Of a stretch of 10,272 nucleotides of DNA, positions 1-7,292 are shown in pieces. A program made the position numbers and the translations under genes. The notes beneath the pieces are model-generated. The model searched no databases. It saw only the letters and a program-made list of their open reading frames with translations, and was not told where the DNA came from. The first letter of the stretch is position 1, and each line of letters opens with the position of its first letter. This stretch comes from an uncultured Armatimonadota bacterium (lineage in GTDB: Bacteria > Armatimonadota > Armatimonadia > Armatimonadales > Armatimonadaceae), in assembly GCA_903924445.1 (NCBI GenBank), contig CAIYBQ010000597.1, positions 1 to 10,272 of the forward strand. Direction: 5' to 3'.

Positions 1-3000
1 CTTCGAATACGAACCGTCTTGTACCACCAGCGACTGCATCGAACTGATACGCACCAGCTGAGCGAACACTGATTCGCTTACCAGTGACCGTGTCCGTTAC
101 GATCAAATCCAAGTTCCTAGGCAGCGAGCCAGCTGATGGCCATTGGAGGATTGTACTGCCACCACGCGATGTCTTTACAGACACTGCCCAGCGGTGATCA
201 TCCTTGGCACCAACGATAGAGTCTGCAAGACCCATCGAGCGACCAGAGACCTGCCCATCAACCGTCAAGTACACAGAGTCAACACCGACAACCATTGGAG
301 GCTTTACAGCATCAACCTGGTTATCAAATGCTTCCGATGCACTCGGAGCTACACCAATGGTGTTGTCCGTGTCGCGCAGCTTACCCTGCACAACAGCAAC
401 CTGCAGTCGCCAATCGATAGATGACTTCGATTCAATCTTGCGGGTAACCACGCTATTGATCTCATCACGTCGGATGGTCTTGGCTGGCATCGCTCGAACA
501 CCACGACTCGTTGGGTACGTGAGGACAAGCTTCAGAGGCTGCGTGGTCGCATTGCGGAACCAGTATCCAGCCCATGGCTTGAGGACGCGTGTTTCGAAGT
601 ACTGACCACCGCTGTTGCTTCCGGTGTATCCAAAGAGGACTCCCGAAACTAGATTCAATTGAACAGCCTGCGTCATTGAATAGACGTTACCCTGTTCGTC
701 CTGAACCGATGCGTTCTGATAGATGTCGAGGTCGACACCAGCAGCACTTGGATTGGATGGACTTGTGAACGGATGGCCGATCAAGTTCCAACCTGGAGCC
801 AAGGTCATCACAAACTCATTACCAGGAATCGGCGTACCGGTCTTTGCAACGCTTGTGATAGCGCCAAACTTTACGAAGTAACCCTTACCTGTATTCAACG
901 GAACGTTAGCCCCAGTGTTGTACTCAACACCGGTCCAGTCAGCAACGTTGAATGCATTGTAGATCGACAAGTCAGTCGCTGTTCCAGCCACGCCGTCGCC
1001 ATCATTGTCACCGGTAGCCGTCAGGCCATAGATGTCTCTGGATGCCGTACCTGTGTACTGATATGGCACGGAGACGAGCTGAAGACCATCACCGTAGACA
1101 CGTGGAGGAAGTAAGCGGAAGTTGACCGATCTCGTCTCTACACTCGTTACTACTGTGGCAACCAGCTGTACAGGGTCGGAAACTAGACCATTCTTTTCTA
1201 CTACAACGACATACTTACCTGGAGATACGCTACCAACTCTAAAGTTGGATACGTAACCGTTTGCATTGGATGCAGCACCCGTAACCGTGGTGTATGTCGG
1301 TGTTGTTTCAACAACTCCGCCACGATCAAGATACAACTTCACCGCTGCACCATCGATGGCATTACCAAGAATGCCGGTTACGTTACCACTGAGCGAACCT
1401 GGAGCCTGAGGCACCAAGCGGAGATCAGCAGCGACTATAGGAGCATTGCCCTGTACCGACACCTGAACGGTATCGCTTCCAAAGCCTAGCGTTGTACCCG
1501 TAAGCGTGTAACCGCCAGCTGGTAGCAGGTTCGTCGATGGAGTTGACGTCGTTGTGAGTGCATAGCGGCCATCAGCATCTGTTGTTCCAGTAGCTACGAC
1601 AGCATTCGTTTCAGTCGAAACTGCACTTACAAAGGCACCTTGGATTGGGTCACCCGTCGTTCGATTGATTACACGTCCGGTGATTGGTTGAGGAGCACTC
1701 GGAAGGTAGAAGTCAATCTGTGGATTCTTGTCTTCGCCGACGGTTAGAACATCACGGCCGTTGACCGCAGTGATCGTCGTCTGCGGTCCAAGTCTGAACC
1801 GATCTGCCTGACCTGCAGCTGTGACGAGCACAGTGCCATACCCCGGGTTGTAGTTCGGGTTAGGAATCAGATTTCCATCGGTGTCATACGTGTCCTGTGC
1901 ATTACACAGAATCGCATACTCACCAATAAGGAGATTGTTCAGTTCGTATGAGCCACCTGGTATTCGGGCATCGGATGTATCACGGCTGATCGCTGAGAAC
2001 ACCGATGTTTTGCCATCTGGGTTCAAGCGGCGTGCTTGAACTTCGATGTTAGCGATAGGAGTGACTCGGTCAAGCGACAACACACCACCTGGGGTTGGTG
2101 CCGTAGTGGCAATACTTGTCAGCTTCCCTGGGTTTGCACGCTTCATTACCAGCGAGATGTTTCGCCGGCCAGTGCCGTGAACGACCTCACCAGCGGTGTG
2201 CTGCGTGTAATACCCTGGCTTGTAGCCGTAAATCCCGTATACACCACCGTCGATTCCATCGATTTGGAAGAATCCGCCAGCATCGGTGATCGCTGTTCCA
2301 GCTGCAGGAGCTGTTTCTGCTCCAGCGATGGCACGAACGAGTGCATCTGCTACAGGAGATCCCTGCTCATCCACCAAACGACCAGTGATAGTCGCTGTGC
2401 GGAATCCCATGGAGTAGTTGGCAATCAGCTTTGCACGTTGTCCACGTGTAGCGATGTTTACCGGTCCACCACCCGCAGGGGTCCATGTGTACCAGTCGTT
2501 GCTGATGGATTCGATGCCAAACGATGCGTAGGCAACCATGCCGCCATTTGTATTGGTGGATGTGATGATTCCAGCACCGCCAGTGTTGTAGTTGAAGTCA
2601 GCTACCGCACCAGCAATCGGCGCGACGACATCGTTCTTACCAAACCCGGATGGGTCAGCAGTACGGCTGGCATCGCCTATTCCGCTTCCAGATACAAAGT
2701 ATGTATTCAAAAGCAAGGAGCGACCATTCAGCGGCAAGTAGTTGTACGTAGCGCCATCGGTTGTTTCACCGTATGCGCTGGTCGCACCACCACCCGTCCA
2801 TGAATCAGAGGTCAAGCGGTTTGCACTAGTAGCAGCAAGGGTTTGACCACCCGAGTTGTCGCTAGCGTAAGTCGCCTTCAATGTATTGGTAAAGAAGTCG
2901 TTTGCTTGTCCGTTTCCAGCCAATGCAAATCCGATGTCCTGACCGCTGATCATCAGACGACCACCATTTGATACGTATGTACCAAGGAGAGTCTGAGTCT

Positions 3001-5845
3001 TAAGGTCAGTGACTGAACCAGGACCTACGAAGAGGTTGCCCGAGAACGGAGAAGACCAAATGACCAAGCGATTGTAAATCTTAGTCGAACGTGCAGTCCG
3101 CTCACCGACTCTAGTGTCTGCAGGTTGTGTTCCAGTTGACGGGAGGTATGCCTGTAGGAGCTCGGTAGGAACTGGTCCGCGAGAGAGAACACGCCAGATG
3201 GAGTATCGGCCTTGTTCAGGCAGCGCGTATGTAGCTCCGTTCGATGCAACTCTTGGTTGGAACTCAAGTAACTCATCGTAATAGGAACCAACACCCAGAG
3301 GATGTGGCATTCCTGGGTTTACGACTGTACCGCCACGATTACGTCGGAAGCCGTTAGCAGATCCCCCGCTGTTAGTCCAAGGGCCAACGCCTGACCATGC
3401 TCGCAGGTCTGTTGCTCCAGGTGCCGGAGGCGCCGTACTACCAGCCTGCTCGCTGGGATATCGAGCCATGTCTGAGTCAGTTAAGTAGGACTCTGCGCCG
3501 AACTGGATCGGCAAGCGGTTATCAGGTGACCCGACAAGCTGACCAGAGCGCGAGATGAAGAACTTTTGACCGAGTGTGTAATCGGAGACAAAGAGGATAT
3601 CTTTTTCGGTTGCATTTGGAGGCAGTGCCGTTGAGAACCCCCAAACGTTGTCGTAGATGATCCAGTTGGATGTCCCGTTACCGAACGGACTGACAGAGTT
3701 GTCGTACATAACAACATCGAGGTACCAGTCAGATGCTTCTGCTGGGAGTTTCCATGTCGCGCCGTAAAGGACACCGCCACGCCCATCAGCCGGAAGAACT
3801 GGATTGCCGTCGGCGTCAACCAGAGGCTTGAGTTCCAACCAGACGTTCGGTCGTCCACCCTGTCCGTTGAGTGGTGGGAAGCTGGTTCCGGAGAATGCAA
3901 GTTGGTCGTCAGTACCTGCTTCATACGCTGGACCACCGTTTAGACGGTGACGAACATACGATGCACCATCCAGTGTGACGATTTCAGCTTCATATTCTGT
4001 ACCAACAGTATTGCCCGTGGATGCATTTTGCCATGCAAGAGGAACATTGCTTTCCTGGAAGAGATACTTAGCTGCAGATCCAGTACGGTATTCCTTGTGC
4101 TCACGTGACGTTCCACCCTGCACTGCTGCTTGGAAGTAGGAGTTTGGGTTCTTGAACTGAAGATAGATTGACTTTAGTCCAGCTTCACGATCATCGGCAC
4201 GAACTGTAAAGAACACATCCTGACCAGGCAGGAGGCCTTGGTCGCGATTTCGGATGGATACGTTCGGATTGTACGTCGTCCCTTGGTTGATATGGACAAT
4301 GTCACCCGTAGATGAGTTGGTGTCATACCGAAGGAGCGTTGGTGCAGACACATCGAGTGCGCTCGCAAGGAAGAGGTCTCTCTTACCAGGCGTCGCGGAG
4401 AAGCCTTCACCAAAGTTGTTTACATTCAGGTTACCGGTACGGTCAGATTGGAACGCAACTCGGTTCATCGTGATTACTGGTGACCATACAGGATATGTGT
4501 CATCGTAAGCGTACGTTGGGTCAACCGTCGTGACCTGCTTTGCGCTCTGTGCAACGGTTGGCGCTAATTCGGTCAGGATTGTGTTTCCGCTATTCGCTGA
4601 TGTTTGCGCCATGTAGACATCGTGCGTGTCGCCATCGGTGTAAGCTGTTGGATTTCCAACAACATCCGGTTGCCGACTTGATGCCCACACCAGATACAAG
4701 TTTGTGCCCGCTGCGTTTGTAAATGGGTTCGCACGAAGGCTGGACCAGGATGGCTGAACGTTGTTCGTGTCAGCGGCTCCGGCATAGCGACTTGTGAACT
4801 GGCGAGGATTTGCACCGTAAATGCCACTAATGAAGATGTTCCGCTTACCGGAACCATTCGTATTAGGTGCGGTTGCAGGATCTCCATCGACTGTTTCAGT
4901 CGTTGGGTTCGTCCCGCCGGTGTAACCAGTACCAGCAACAGAAGGGGCAGCATTCGAATCGAATGCAATCCACCGTCCATCAGGGCTGGCTGATGGGTTC
5001 CGTTCATCCGCATTACCGTTGGTAATCTGGAAGATCGTCAGTGTTGTGGTGTTGATTGAGAACAAGTGGAAGTTTGCATCACCAGACAGCTTGCCTGAGA
5101 ACACAACATCATTTGAACCAATCCAACAGGCGCGCCCTACCGATGTGAAGGTCCTGCCGCGGAAGGCCCTGCCAGCGGAGAGCGAGATCAGGTTTGTTGC
5201 GCCTGGAGGTGCCGTCGACAATGTCCCGGATGCTGGAATGTTGGAAGCGTAGAGGTTCCAGACTTTGTTCGGATCATCAACAGACAGTCCATCGGATGAC
5301 TTCGAAAAGACAATCCGGTTACCTGCTGGGTTAACGACCGGAAACTGGTGGTCAACACCGGCTTCAGCGGTCAGCGCGACCGGAACGGTCGTACCTGGCT
5401 GAGATGGATTGTTGACTGAACCAGCGGTGAGGCGGAACAGCTGATGGACACCGGATGCTGCACTGGCGCCAGCAAAGTAGATGAATTGCTCATCTTCTGT
5501 CACAAATGGCGTGCGTTGATCGATGGCTGGCGTTGGATATGCATCTACGACCTGCTCAGCGACATTGGCGCCATTTGGACCGCCGATTTGACGGCGTGTT
5601 TTGCCAGCTTGGTCTGATGGCACTTCCAATCGACGTTTAGTAACGTCCGATGGGAGGAAGCGAGCATCGCCCAACCCCGGAAACTTTGTCTGTGGCACAG
5701 CAAACGCACCCGTCGACTTTTGAGTACGCTGCGCACTCGCATGTGTCGACAGTGCGACCACTGCGGCCACGAAGACCGATATCGCGGCACCTTGCCGCGG
5801 TGTTCGTTCGAACTTCAACGTGGGGTCAACCTCCTCGATCTGCAT
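1..5845 (-). CDS. Giant exported multidomain surface protein (PD40 propeller repeats, SGQDIG domain, carboxypeptidase-regulatory-like repeats), C-terminus cut by window edge
   Basis: The frame is open from ATG at 5845 to the left edge, giving 1,948 complete codons with no stop. Numbering from that ATG, residues 11-38 form a signal peptide (KFERTPRQG, a hydrophobic stretch, then ASA before Q39), so the protein is exported. Residues about 110-475 hold TolB/PD40-like blades, for example SPDGRWIAFDSN near 285 and YPVWSP followed by VAFQSDRTG near 455-470. Residues about 930-985 carry LVIWSSPFSG and then GGRLMISGQDIG (SGQD at 967-970), as seen in large secreted bacterial proteins. Three carboxypeptidase-regulatory-like beta-sandwich repeats start near 1150 (ITGRLVDEQGSPV), 1386 (QPITGRVINRTTGDPI) and 1481 (GSLSGNVTG). 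A DNDGDG loop lies near 1613, and GWNLIGHPF at 1685-1693 with WAGYWFR near 1760 resembles pre-C-terminal regions of such proteins. No catalytic site was recognised, so a structural, adhesive or binding role is inference. The true start may be TTG at 5818 (see the RBS entry). Many short ORFs on both strands here are shadows. Confidence 0.9.
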   Translation of the reverse strand, partial: MQIEEVDPTLKFERTPRQGAAISVFVAAVVALSTHASAQRTQKSTGAFAVPQTKFPGLGDARFLPSDVTKRRLEVPSDQAGKTRRQIGGPNGANVAEQVVDAYPTPAIDQRTPFVTEDEQFIYFAGASAASGVHQLFRLTAGSVNNPSQPGTTVPVALTAEAGVDHQFPVVNPAGNRIVFSKSSDGLSVDDPNKVWNLYASNIPASGTLSTAPPGATNLISLSAGRAFRGRTFTSVGRACWIGSNDVVFSGKLSGDANFHLFSINTTTLTIFQITNGNADERNPSASPDGRWIAFDSNAAPSVAGTGYTGGTNPTTETVDGDPATAPNTNGSGKRNIFISGIYGANPRQFTSRYAGAADTNNVQPSWSSLRANPFTNAAGTNLYLVWASSRQPDVVGNPTAYTDGDTHDVYMAQTSANSGNTILTELAPTVAQSAKQVTTVDPTYAYDDTYPVWSPVITMNRVAFQSDRTGNLNVNNFGEGFSATPGKRDLFLASALDVSAPTLLRYDTNSSTGDIVHINQGTTYNPNVSIRNRDQGLLPGQDVFFTVRADDREAGLKSIYLQFKNPNSYFQAAVQGGTSREHKEYRTGSAAKYLFQESNVPLAWQNASTGNTVGTEYEAEIVTLDGASYVRHRLNGGPAYEAGTDDQLAFSGTSFPPLNGQGGRPNVWLELKPLVDADGNPVLPADGRGGVLYGATWKLPAEASDWYLDVVMYDNSVSPFGNGTSNWIIYDNVWGFSTALPPNATEKDILFVSDYTLGQKFFISRSGQLVGSPDNRLPIQFGAESYLTDSDMARYPSEQAGSTAPPAPGATDLRAWSGVGPWTNSGGSANGFRRNRGGTVVNPGMPHPLGVGSYYDELLEFQPRVASNGATYALPEQGRYSIWRVLSRGPVPTELLQAYLPSTGTQPADTRVGERTARSTKIYNRLVIWSSPFSGNLFVGPGSVTDLKTQTLLGTYVSNGGRLMISGQDIGFALAGNGQANDFFTNTLKATYASDNSGGQTLAATSANRLTSDSWTGGGATSAYGETTDGATYNYLPLNGRSLLLNTYFVSGSGIGDASRTADPSGFGKNDVVAPIAGAVADFNYNTGGAGIITSTNTNGGMVAYASFGIESISNDWYTWTPAGGGPVNIATRGQRAKLIANYSMGFRTATITGRLVDEQGSPVADALVRAIAGAETAPAAGTAITDAGGFFQIDGIDGGVYGIYGYKPGYYTQHTAGEVVHGTGRRNISLVMKRANPGKLTSIATTAPTPGGVLSLDRVTPIANIEVQARRLNPDGKTSVFSAISRDTSDARIPGGSYELNNLLIGEYAILCNAQDTYDTDGNLIPNPNYNPGYGTVLVTAAGQADRFRLGPQTTITAVNGRDVLTVGEDKNPQIDFYLPSAPQPITGRVINRTTGDPIQGAFVSAVSTETNAVVATGTTDADGRYALTTTSTPSTNLLPAGGYTLTGTTLGFGSDTVQVSVQGNAPIVAADLRLVPQAPGSLSGNVTGILGNAIDGAAVKLYLDRGGVVETTPTYTTVTGAASNANGYVSNFRVGSVSPGKYVVVVEKNGLVSDPVQLVATVVTSVETRSVNFRLLPPRVYGDGLQLVSVPYQYTGTASRDIYGLTATGDNDGDGVAGTATDLSIYNAFNVADWTGVEYNTGANVPLNTGKGYFVKFGAITSVAKTGTPIPGNEFVMTLAPGWNLIGHPFTSPSNPSAAGVDLDIYQNASVQDEQGNVYSMTQAVQLNLVSGVLFGYTGSNSGGQYFETRVLKPWAGYWFRNATTQPLKLVLTYPTSRGVRAMPAKTIRRDEINSVVTRKIESKSSIDWRLQVAVVQGKLRDTDNTIGVAPSASEAFDNQVDAVKPPMVVGVDSVYLTVDGQVSGRSMGLADSIVGAKDDHRWAVSVKTSRGGSTILQWPSAGSLPRNLDLIVTDTVTGKRISVRSAGAYQFDAVAGGTRRFVFE
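5830..5836 (-). promoter_or_regulatory. Strong Shine-Dalgarno GAGGAGG that competes with the upstream ATG start
   Basis: On the minus strand GAGGAGG lies inside the first codons that follow ATG 5845, and ends 11 bases before an in-frame TTG at 5818. Starting at that TTG removes nine residues (MQIEEVDPT), several of them acidic and odd before a signal peptide. It leaves MKFERTPRQG followed by the hydrophobic core and ASA-Q, a textbook signal peptide. Upstream of ATG 5845 there is only a weak GGATGGA directly against the start codon. I therefore lean towards TTG 5818 as the real start, although the 11-base spacing is slightly long. The wider ATG version is the one given as the gene coordinates. 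Confidence 0.55.
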
Positions 5846-6030
5846 TCCATCCAGTAATCCAACAACAACGATAACCAACCAGCTTAGATTCTGACCAAAA
5901 GTTACCGAATCCTGTAGGGCTCCCTACTGAAGGCAGAATGCATTTCACATCCTGTTCCGTACAACCTGCTTCACTGACTTTGTGTGTCGGCTATACGAAT
6001 GCCAATGAACACGGACAATAGTCCAGCGTA
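5846..6030 (-). other. Probable 5' untranslated leader of the giant surface-protein gene
   Basis: This is the stretch between the expected transcription start of the consensus minus-strand promoter (about 6029) and ATG 5845, roughly 185 bases, or about 210 to TTG 5818. It contains a perfect 14-base dyad, GTAGGG-2-CCCTAC, at 5914-5927. It also holds a possible 13-codon upstream ORF at 5943-5902 (reading MHSAFSREPYRIR), preceded by AGGA six bases from its ATG; the dyad lies inside this ORF. I recognise no known riboswitch. Whether the leader is regulatory is inference. Confidence 0.5.
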
Positions 6031-6036
6031 CGGGCG

Positions 6037-6066
6037 ATTATACGGGTCAGCGTTTGAGGGTGTCAA
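6037..6066 (-). promoter_or_regulatory. Perfect-consensus sigma70-type promoter driving the giant surface-protein gene
   Basis: Read on the minus strand, TTGACA (6066-6061) is followed by an 18-base spacer and TATAAT (6042-6037). Both hexamers match the housekeeping consensus at all twelve positions. Transcription should begin near 6029, where the minus strand has an A about eight bases past the -10 box. The box is followed by CGCC, exactly as in the plus-strand promoter at 6701-6730. It points at the giant gene and no other gene lies between. Confidence 0.8.
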
Positions 6067-6342
6067 GCAATAATGCGGTGGGGTTGAGGTCAATGTGAGA
6101 TAAGAGTTGGATGTCTTTGCTCACTGCATGACCACTCGGGTGGCTTATCTGAGCGGACACATCGCATACCTGGCTGAAATTCGGAGACAAGTGGACCGAA
6201 TCTGGCCAAACGAAGCAGCGTCCCCTCTTAACACAGGATGATTTTTTCCGCGAGTTATTTTAGAAATGGCACGGAATTCCTGTGACAGAGGCGCCAGACT
6301 TAGTCAATGAAGAACGTGAGTCCTCATCGCCCAGCGTTGGAT
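6067..6342. other. Intergenic stretch with no gene recognised
   Basis: These 276 bases separate the stop of the 102-residue gene from the promoter of the giant gene. I see no ORF with convincing codon pattern or ribosome site, and no tRNA or recognisable structured RNA. A T6 run at 6242-6247 has no stem before it on the plus strand. An imperfect palindrome, CACGGAATTCCTGTG, sits at 6270-6284. No clear terminator for the upstream minus-strand gene was found. Confidence 0.5.
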
Positions 6343-6651
6343 TTAGTGCCCGCGCTCGATGAACTGATAGACACGTCGGAATATAGTGTCAAACTGATGG
6401 GACAGAGCCGCTTCCTGATCGCCATCGAAGTCTGTCTTGACGACATCCCTGAATGGACGCTCAGGTTCGCCGATGCGATACGTTTCGATAAAGGGTGGAA
6501 GCTTCATTGAAGCGCCTGACGTTTCATCGGTGACGGTTATGTTTGCCTCGAACCAGTGTTTTCTCGCCAGGGCTGTTGGATCCTGGGCAACGGCAACAAT
6601 GTATGTCGTTGATGTGTCAACTGTGGTGTACCGGCGTCGCGTCACGTTCAT
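6343..6651 (-). CDS. Uncharacterised 102-residue protein
   Basis: ATG at 6651, TAA at 6345-6343. I do not recognise the family. The protein has no signal peptide or membrane segment. It begins with a basic MNVTRRRYTT, has beta-like stretches (TYIVAVAQD near 15-24, then WFEANITVTDE near 33-43), and a more helical, charged C-terminal third ending in FIERGH. Two plus-strand ORFs overlap it (6307-6510 and 6437-6661), the first in exact codon-on-codon antisense register. I prefer this strand because its codons show the purine-first, pyrimidine-rich-third pattern expected of coding DNA, and because a promoter at 6661-6690 sits immediately before its ATG. No Shine-Dalgarno sequence is visible, which fits a leaderless transcript. 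It is divergent from the beta-barrel pair and shares a control region with it, so a linked role is possible but unproven. Confidence 0.72.
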   Translation of the reverse strand: MNVTRRRYTTVDTSTTYIVAVAQDPTALARKHWFEANITVTDETSGASMKLPPFIETYRIGEPERPFRDVVKTDFDGDQEAALSHQFDTIFRRVYQFIERGH

Positions 6652-6660
6652 ATGGTTGTA

Positions 6661-6690
6661 ATTCTAGCATGCAACTGGAGACGCAGGCAA
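6661..6690 (-). promoter_or_regulatory. Promoter of the 102-residue gene, nearly leaderless
   Basis: On the minus strand TTGCCT (6690-6685, four of six consensus matches) is followed by an 18-base spacer and TAGAAT (6666-6661, five of six). The ATG at 6651 begins nine bases... after the -10 box has ended, with the sequence TACAACCAT between. A start seven to nine bases past the box would leave an untranslated leader of about zero to two bases. Confidence 0.6.
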
Positions 6691-6694
6691 TTTG

Positions 6695-6719
6695 GATGCA
6701 TTGACACTTGACATGCATC
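6695..6719. repeat. Operator-like inverted repeat GATGCAT-11-ATGCATC across the plus-strand -35 box
   Basis: The arms 6695-6701 and 6713-6719 are perfect reverse complements of seven bases with an 11-base spacer. The repeat covers the -35 box of the plus-strand promoter (6701-6706) and begins four bases beyond the -35 box of the divergent promoter (6685-6690). Position and symmetry suit a dimeric regulator acting on both promoters. No regulator gene is visible in the window. The spacer also holds a second overlapping TTGACA at 6708-6713. Confidence 0.5.
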
Positions 6720-6730
6720 GGATTTATAAT
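6701..6730 (+). promoter_or_regulatory. Perfect-consensus promoter giving a leaderless transcript of the first beta-barrel gene
   Basis: TTGACA (6701-6706), 18-base spacer, TATAAT (6725-6730): twelve of twelve consensus matches. Only CGCCACA lies between the -10 box and ATG 6738, so the expected start of transcription (six to eight bases past the box) falls on or next to the A of the start codon. A second TTGACA at 6708-6713 would leave an 11-base spacer and is too close to serve this -10 box. Confidence 0.85.
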
Positions 6731-6737
6731 CGCCACA

Positions 6738-7241
6738 ATGAGAACCCTTTATGTGGCCGCATTTCTTGCGCTGACATCAACGTCTGTCCTTGCGCAACAA
6801 GGTCAGAGCGGTTTACGGATTCGACTGGGAGCACTACAACCATCATCTGCAGCTACGAAGACTGTAGCGAATCAACAGCCTGGCGTCATGGTTGATTTTT
6901 TGAGTAGTAAGTCAGCGGATGGTTCTACGATCACGGTTGGCTACTTTCAGGGTGGTTCCGGAGCTGACATGGTCAGGACAGTCCCCGTGATGTTTTCAAA
7001 GGTGTCTGATTCAACATCTGCGGTACCTGGACTTGGCGGGTTGTATACTGGCACGGGTATAGGTGCCTATCTGTTTGACACACCTGGGTCAAATATGAAA
7101 ACACTGTGGGGCGGGTACGCGATGGTTGGACTGAAGCTGCCAGGTGGCATCTTTGCCGAGACGCAGTACCACTACACGAGCCGGTCCGTAAATGGGTACT
7201 CGCCAAATGGCGTGGCGCTCATGATTGGTCGGAAGTTTTAA
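6738..7241 (+). CDS. Small outer-membrane beta-barrel-like protein, first of a tandem paralogous pair
   Basis: 167 residues. A signal peptide (MRTLYVAAFLALTSTSVLA, cleavage before QQ) shows export. The mature part is made of alternating amphipathic strands: GLRIRLGALQPSS, ITVGYFQGG, TVPVMFSK, YTGTGIGAYLF, GGYAMVGLKLPGG, FAETQYHYTS and finally VALMIGRKF. A terminal phenylalanine with alternating residues is the typical outer-membrane insertion signal, so a small membrane barrel is the best call; the substrate or function is unknown. The start is set at 6738 because the signal peptide begins there and the promoter's -10 box ends seven bases before it. The longer in-frame version from 6708 would translate the promoter itself. 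It aligns along its length with the next gene and is presumably co-transcribed with it (51-base gap). Confidence 0.88.
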   Translation: MRTLYVAAFLALTSTSVLAQQGQSGLRIRLGALQPSSAATKTVANQQPGVMVDFLSSKSADGSTITVGYFQGGSGADMVRTVPVMFSKVSDSTSAVPGLGGLYTGTGIGAYLFDTPGSNMKTLWGGYAMVGLKLPGGIFAETQYHYTSRSVNGYSPNGVALMIGRKF

Positions 7242-7248
7242 CACACTT

Positions 7249-7265
7249 CCCGCGACCAACGCGGG
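7249..7265 (+). repeat. Short GC hairpin CCCGCG-ACCAA-CGCGGG between the paralogous genes
   Basis: Six perfect GC pairs with a five-base loop, starting seven bases after the stop codon of the first barrel gene. No T run follows, so it is not a standard terminator. It could protect the 3' end of the upstream coding message or adjust expression between the two genes. Confidence 0.5.
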
Positions 7266-7277
7266 TCATGGTTCTAT

Positions 7278-7283
7278 AGGAGA
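7278..7283 (+). promoter_or_regulatory. Ribosome binding site AGGAGA that fixes the start of the second barrel gene
   Basis: AGGAGA ends directly against an in-frame ATG at 7284 but nine bases before the ATG at 7293. Only the latter spacing is workable, and it also gives a clean signal peptide beginning MKHLLIAAG. This contrasts with the first gene of the pair, which has no ribosome site. Confidence 0.8.
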
Positions 7284-7292
7284 ATGGACTCT

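Noticed and set aside
2036..2803. A 255-codon plus-strand ORF, with other plus-strand ORFs at 143-605, 773-1114 and 4254-4722
   Set aside because: They lie antisense to the giant gene and read as low-complexity, cysteine- and arginine-rich shadow sequence. They have no ribosome site, while the minus frame shows clear domains throughout.
2146..5790. Several minus-strand ORFs of 66-151 codons (for example 3481-3936 and 4573-5013)
   Set aside because: All lie in one alternative frame of the giant gene and resemble no protein. They are out-of-frame shadows and not evidence of a frameshift.
6270..6284. Imperfect palindrome CACGGAATTCCTGTG as an operator
   Set aside because: One arm has an extra base, it lies about 200 bases upstream of the nearest promoter, and such a short palindrome can occur by chance.
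6708..6737. Upstream in-frame start for the first barrel protein
   Set aside because: It would place the coding start inside the -35/-10 region and put extra residues before a clean signal peptide.
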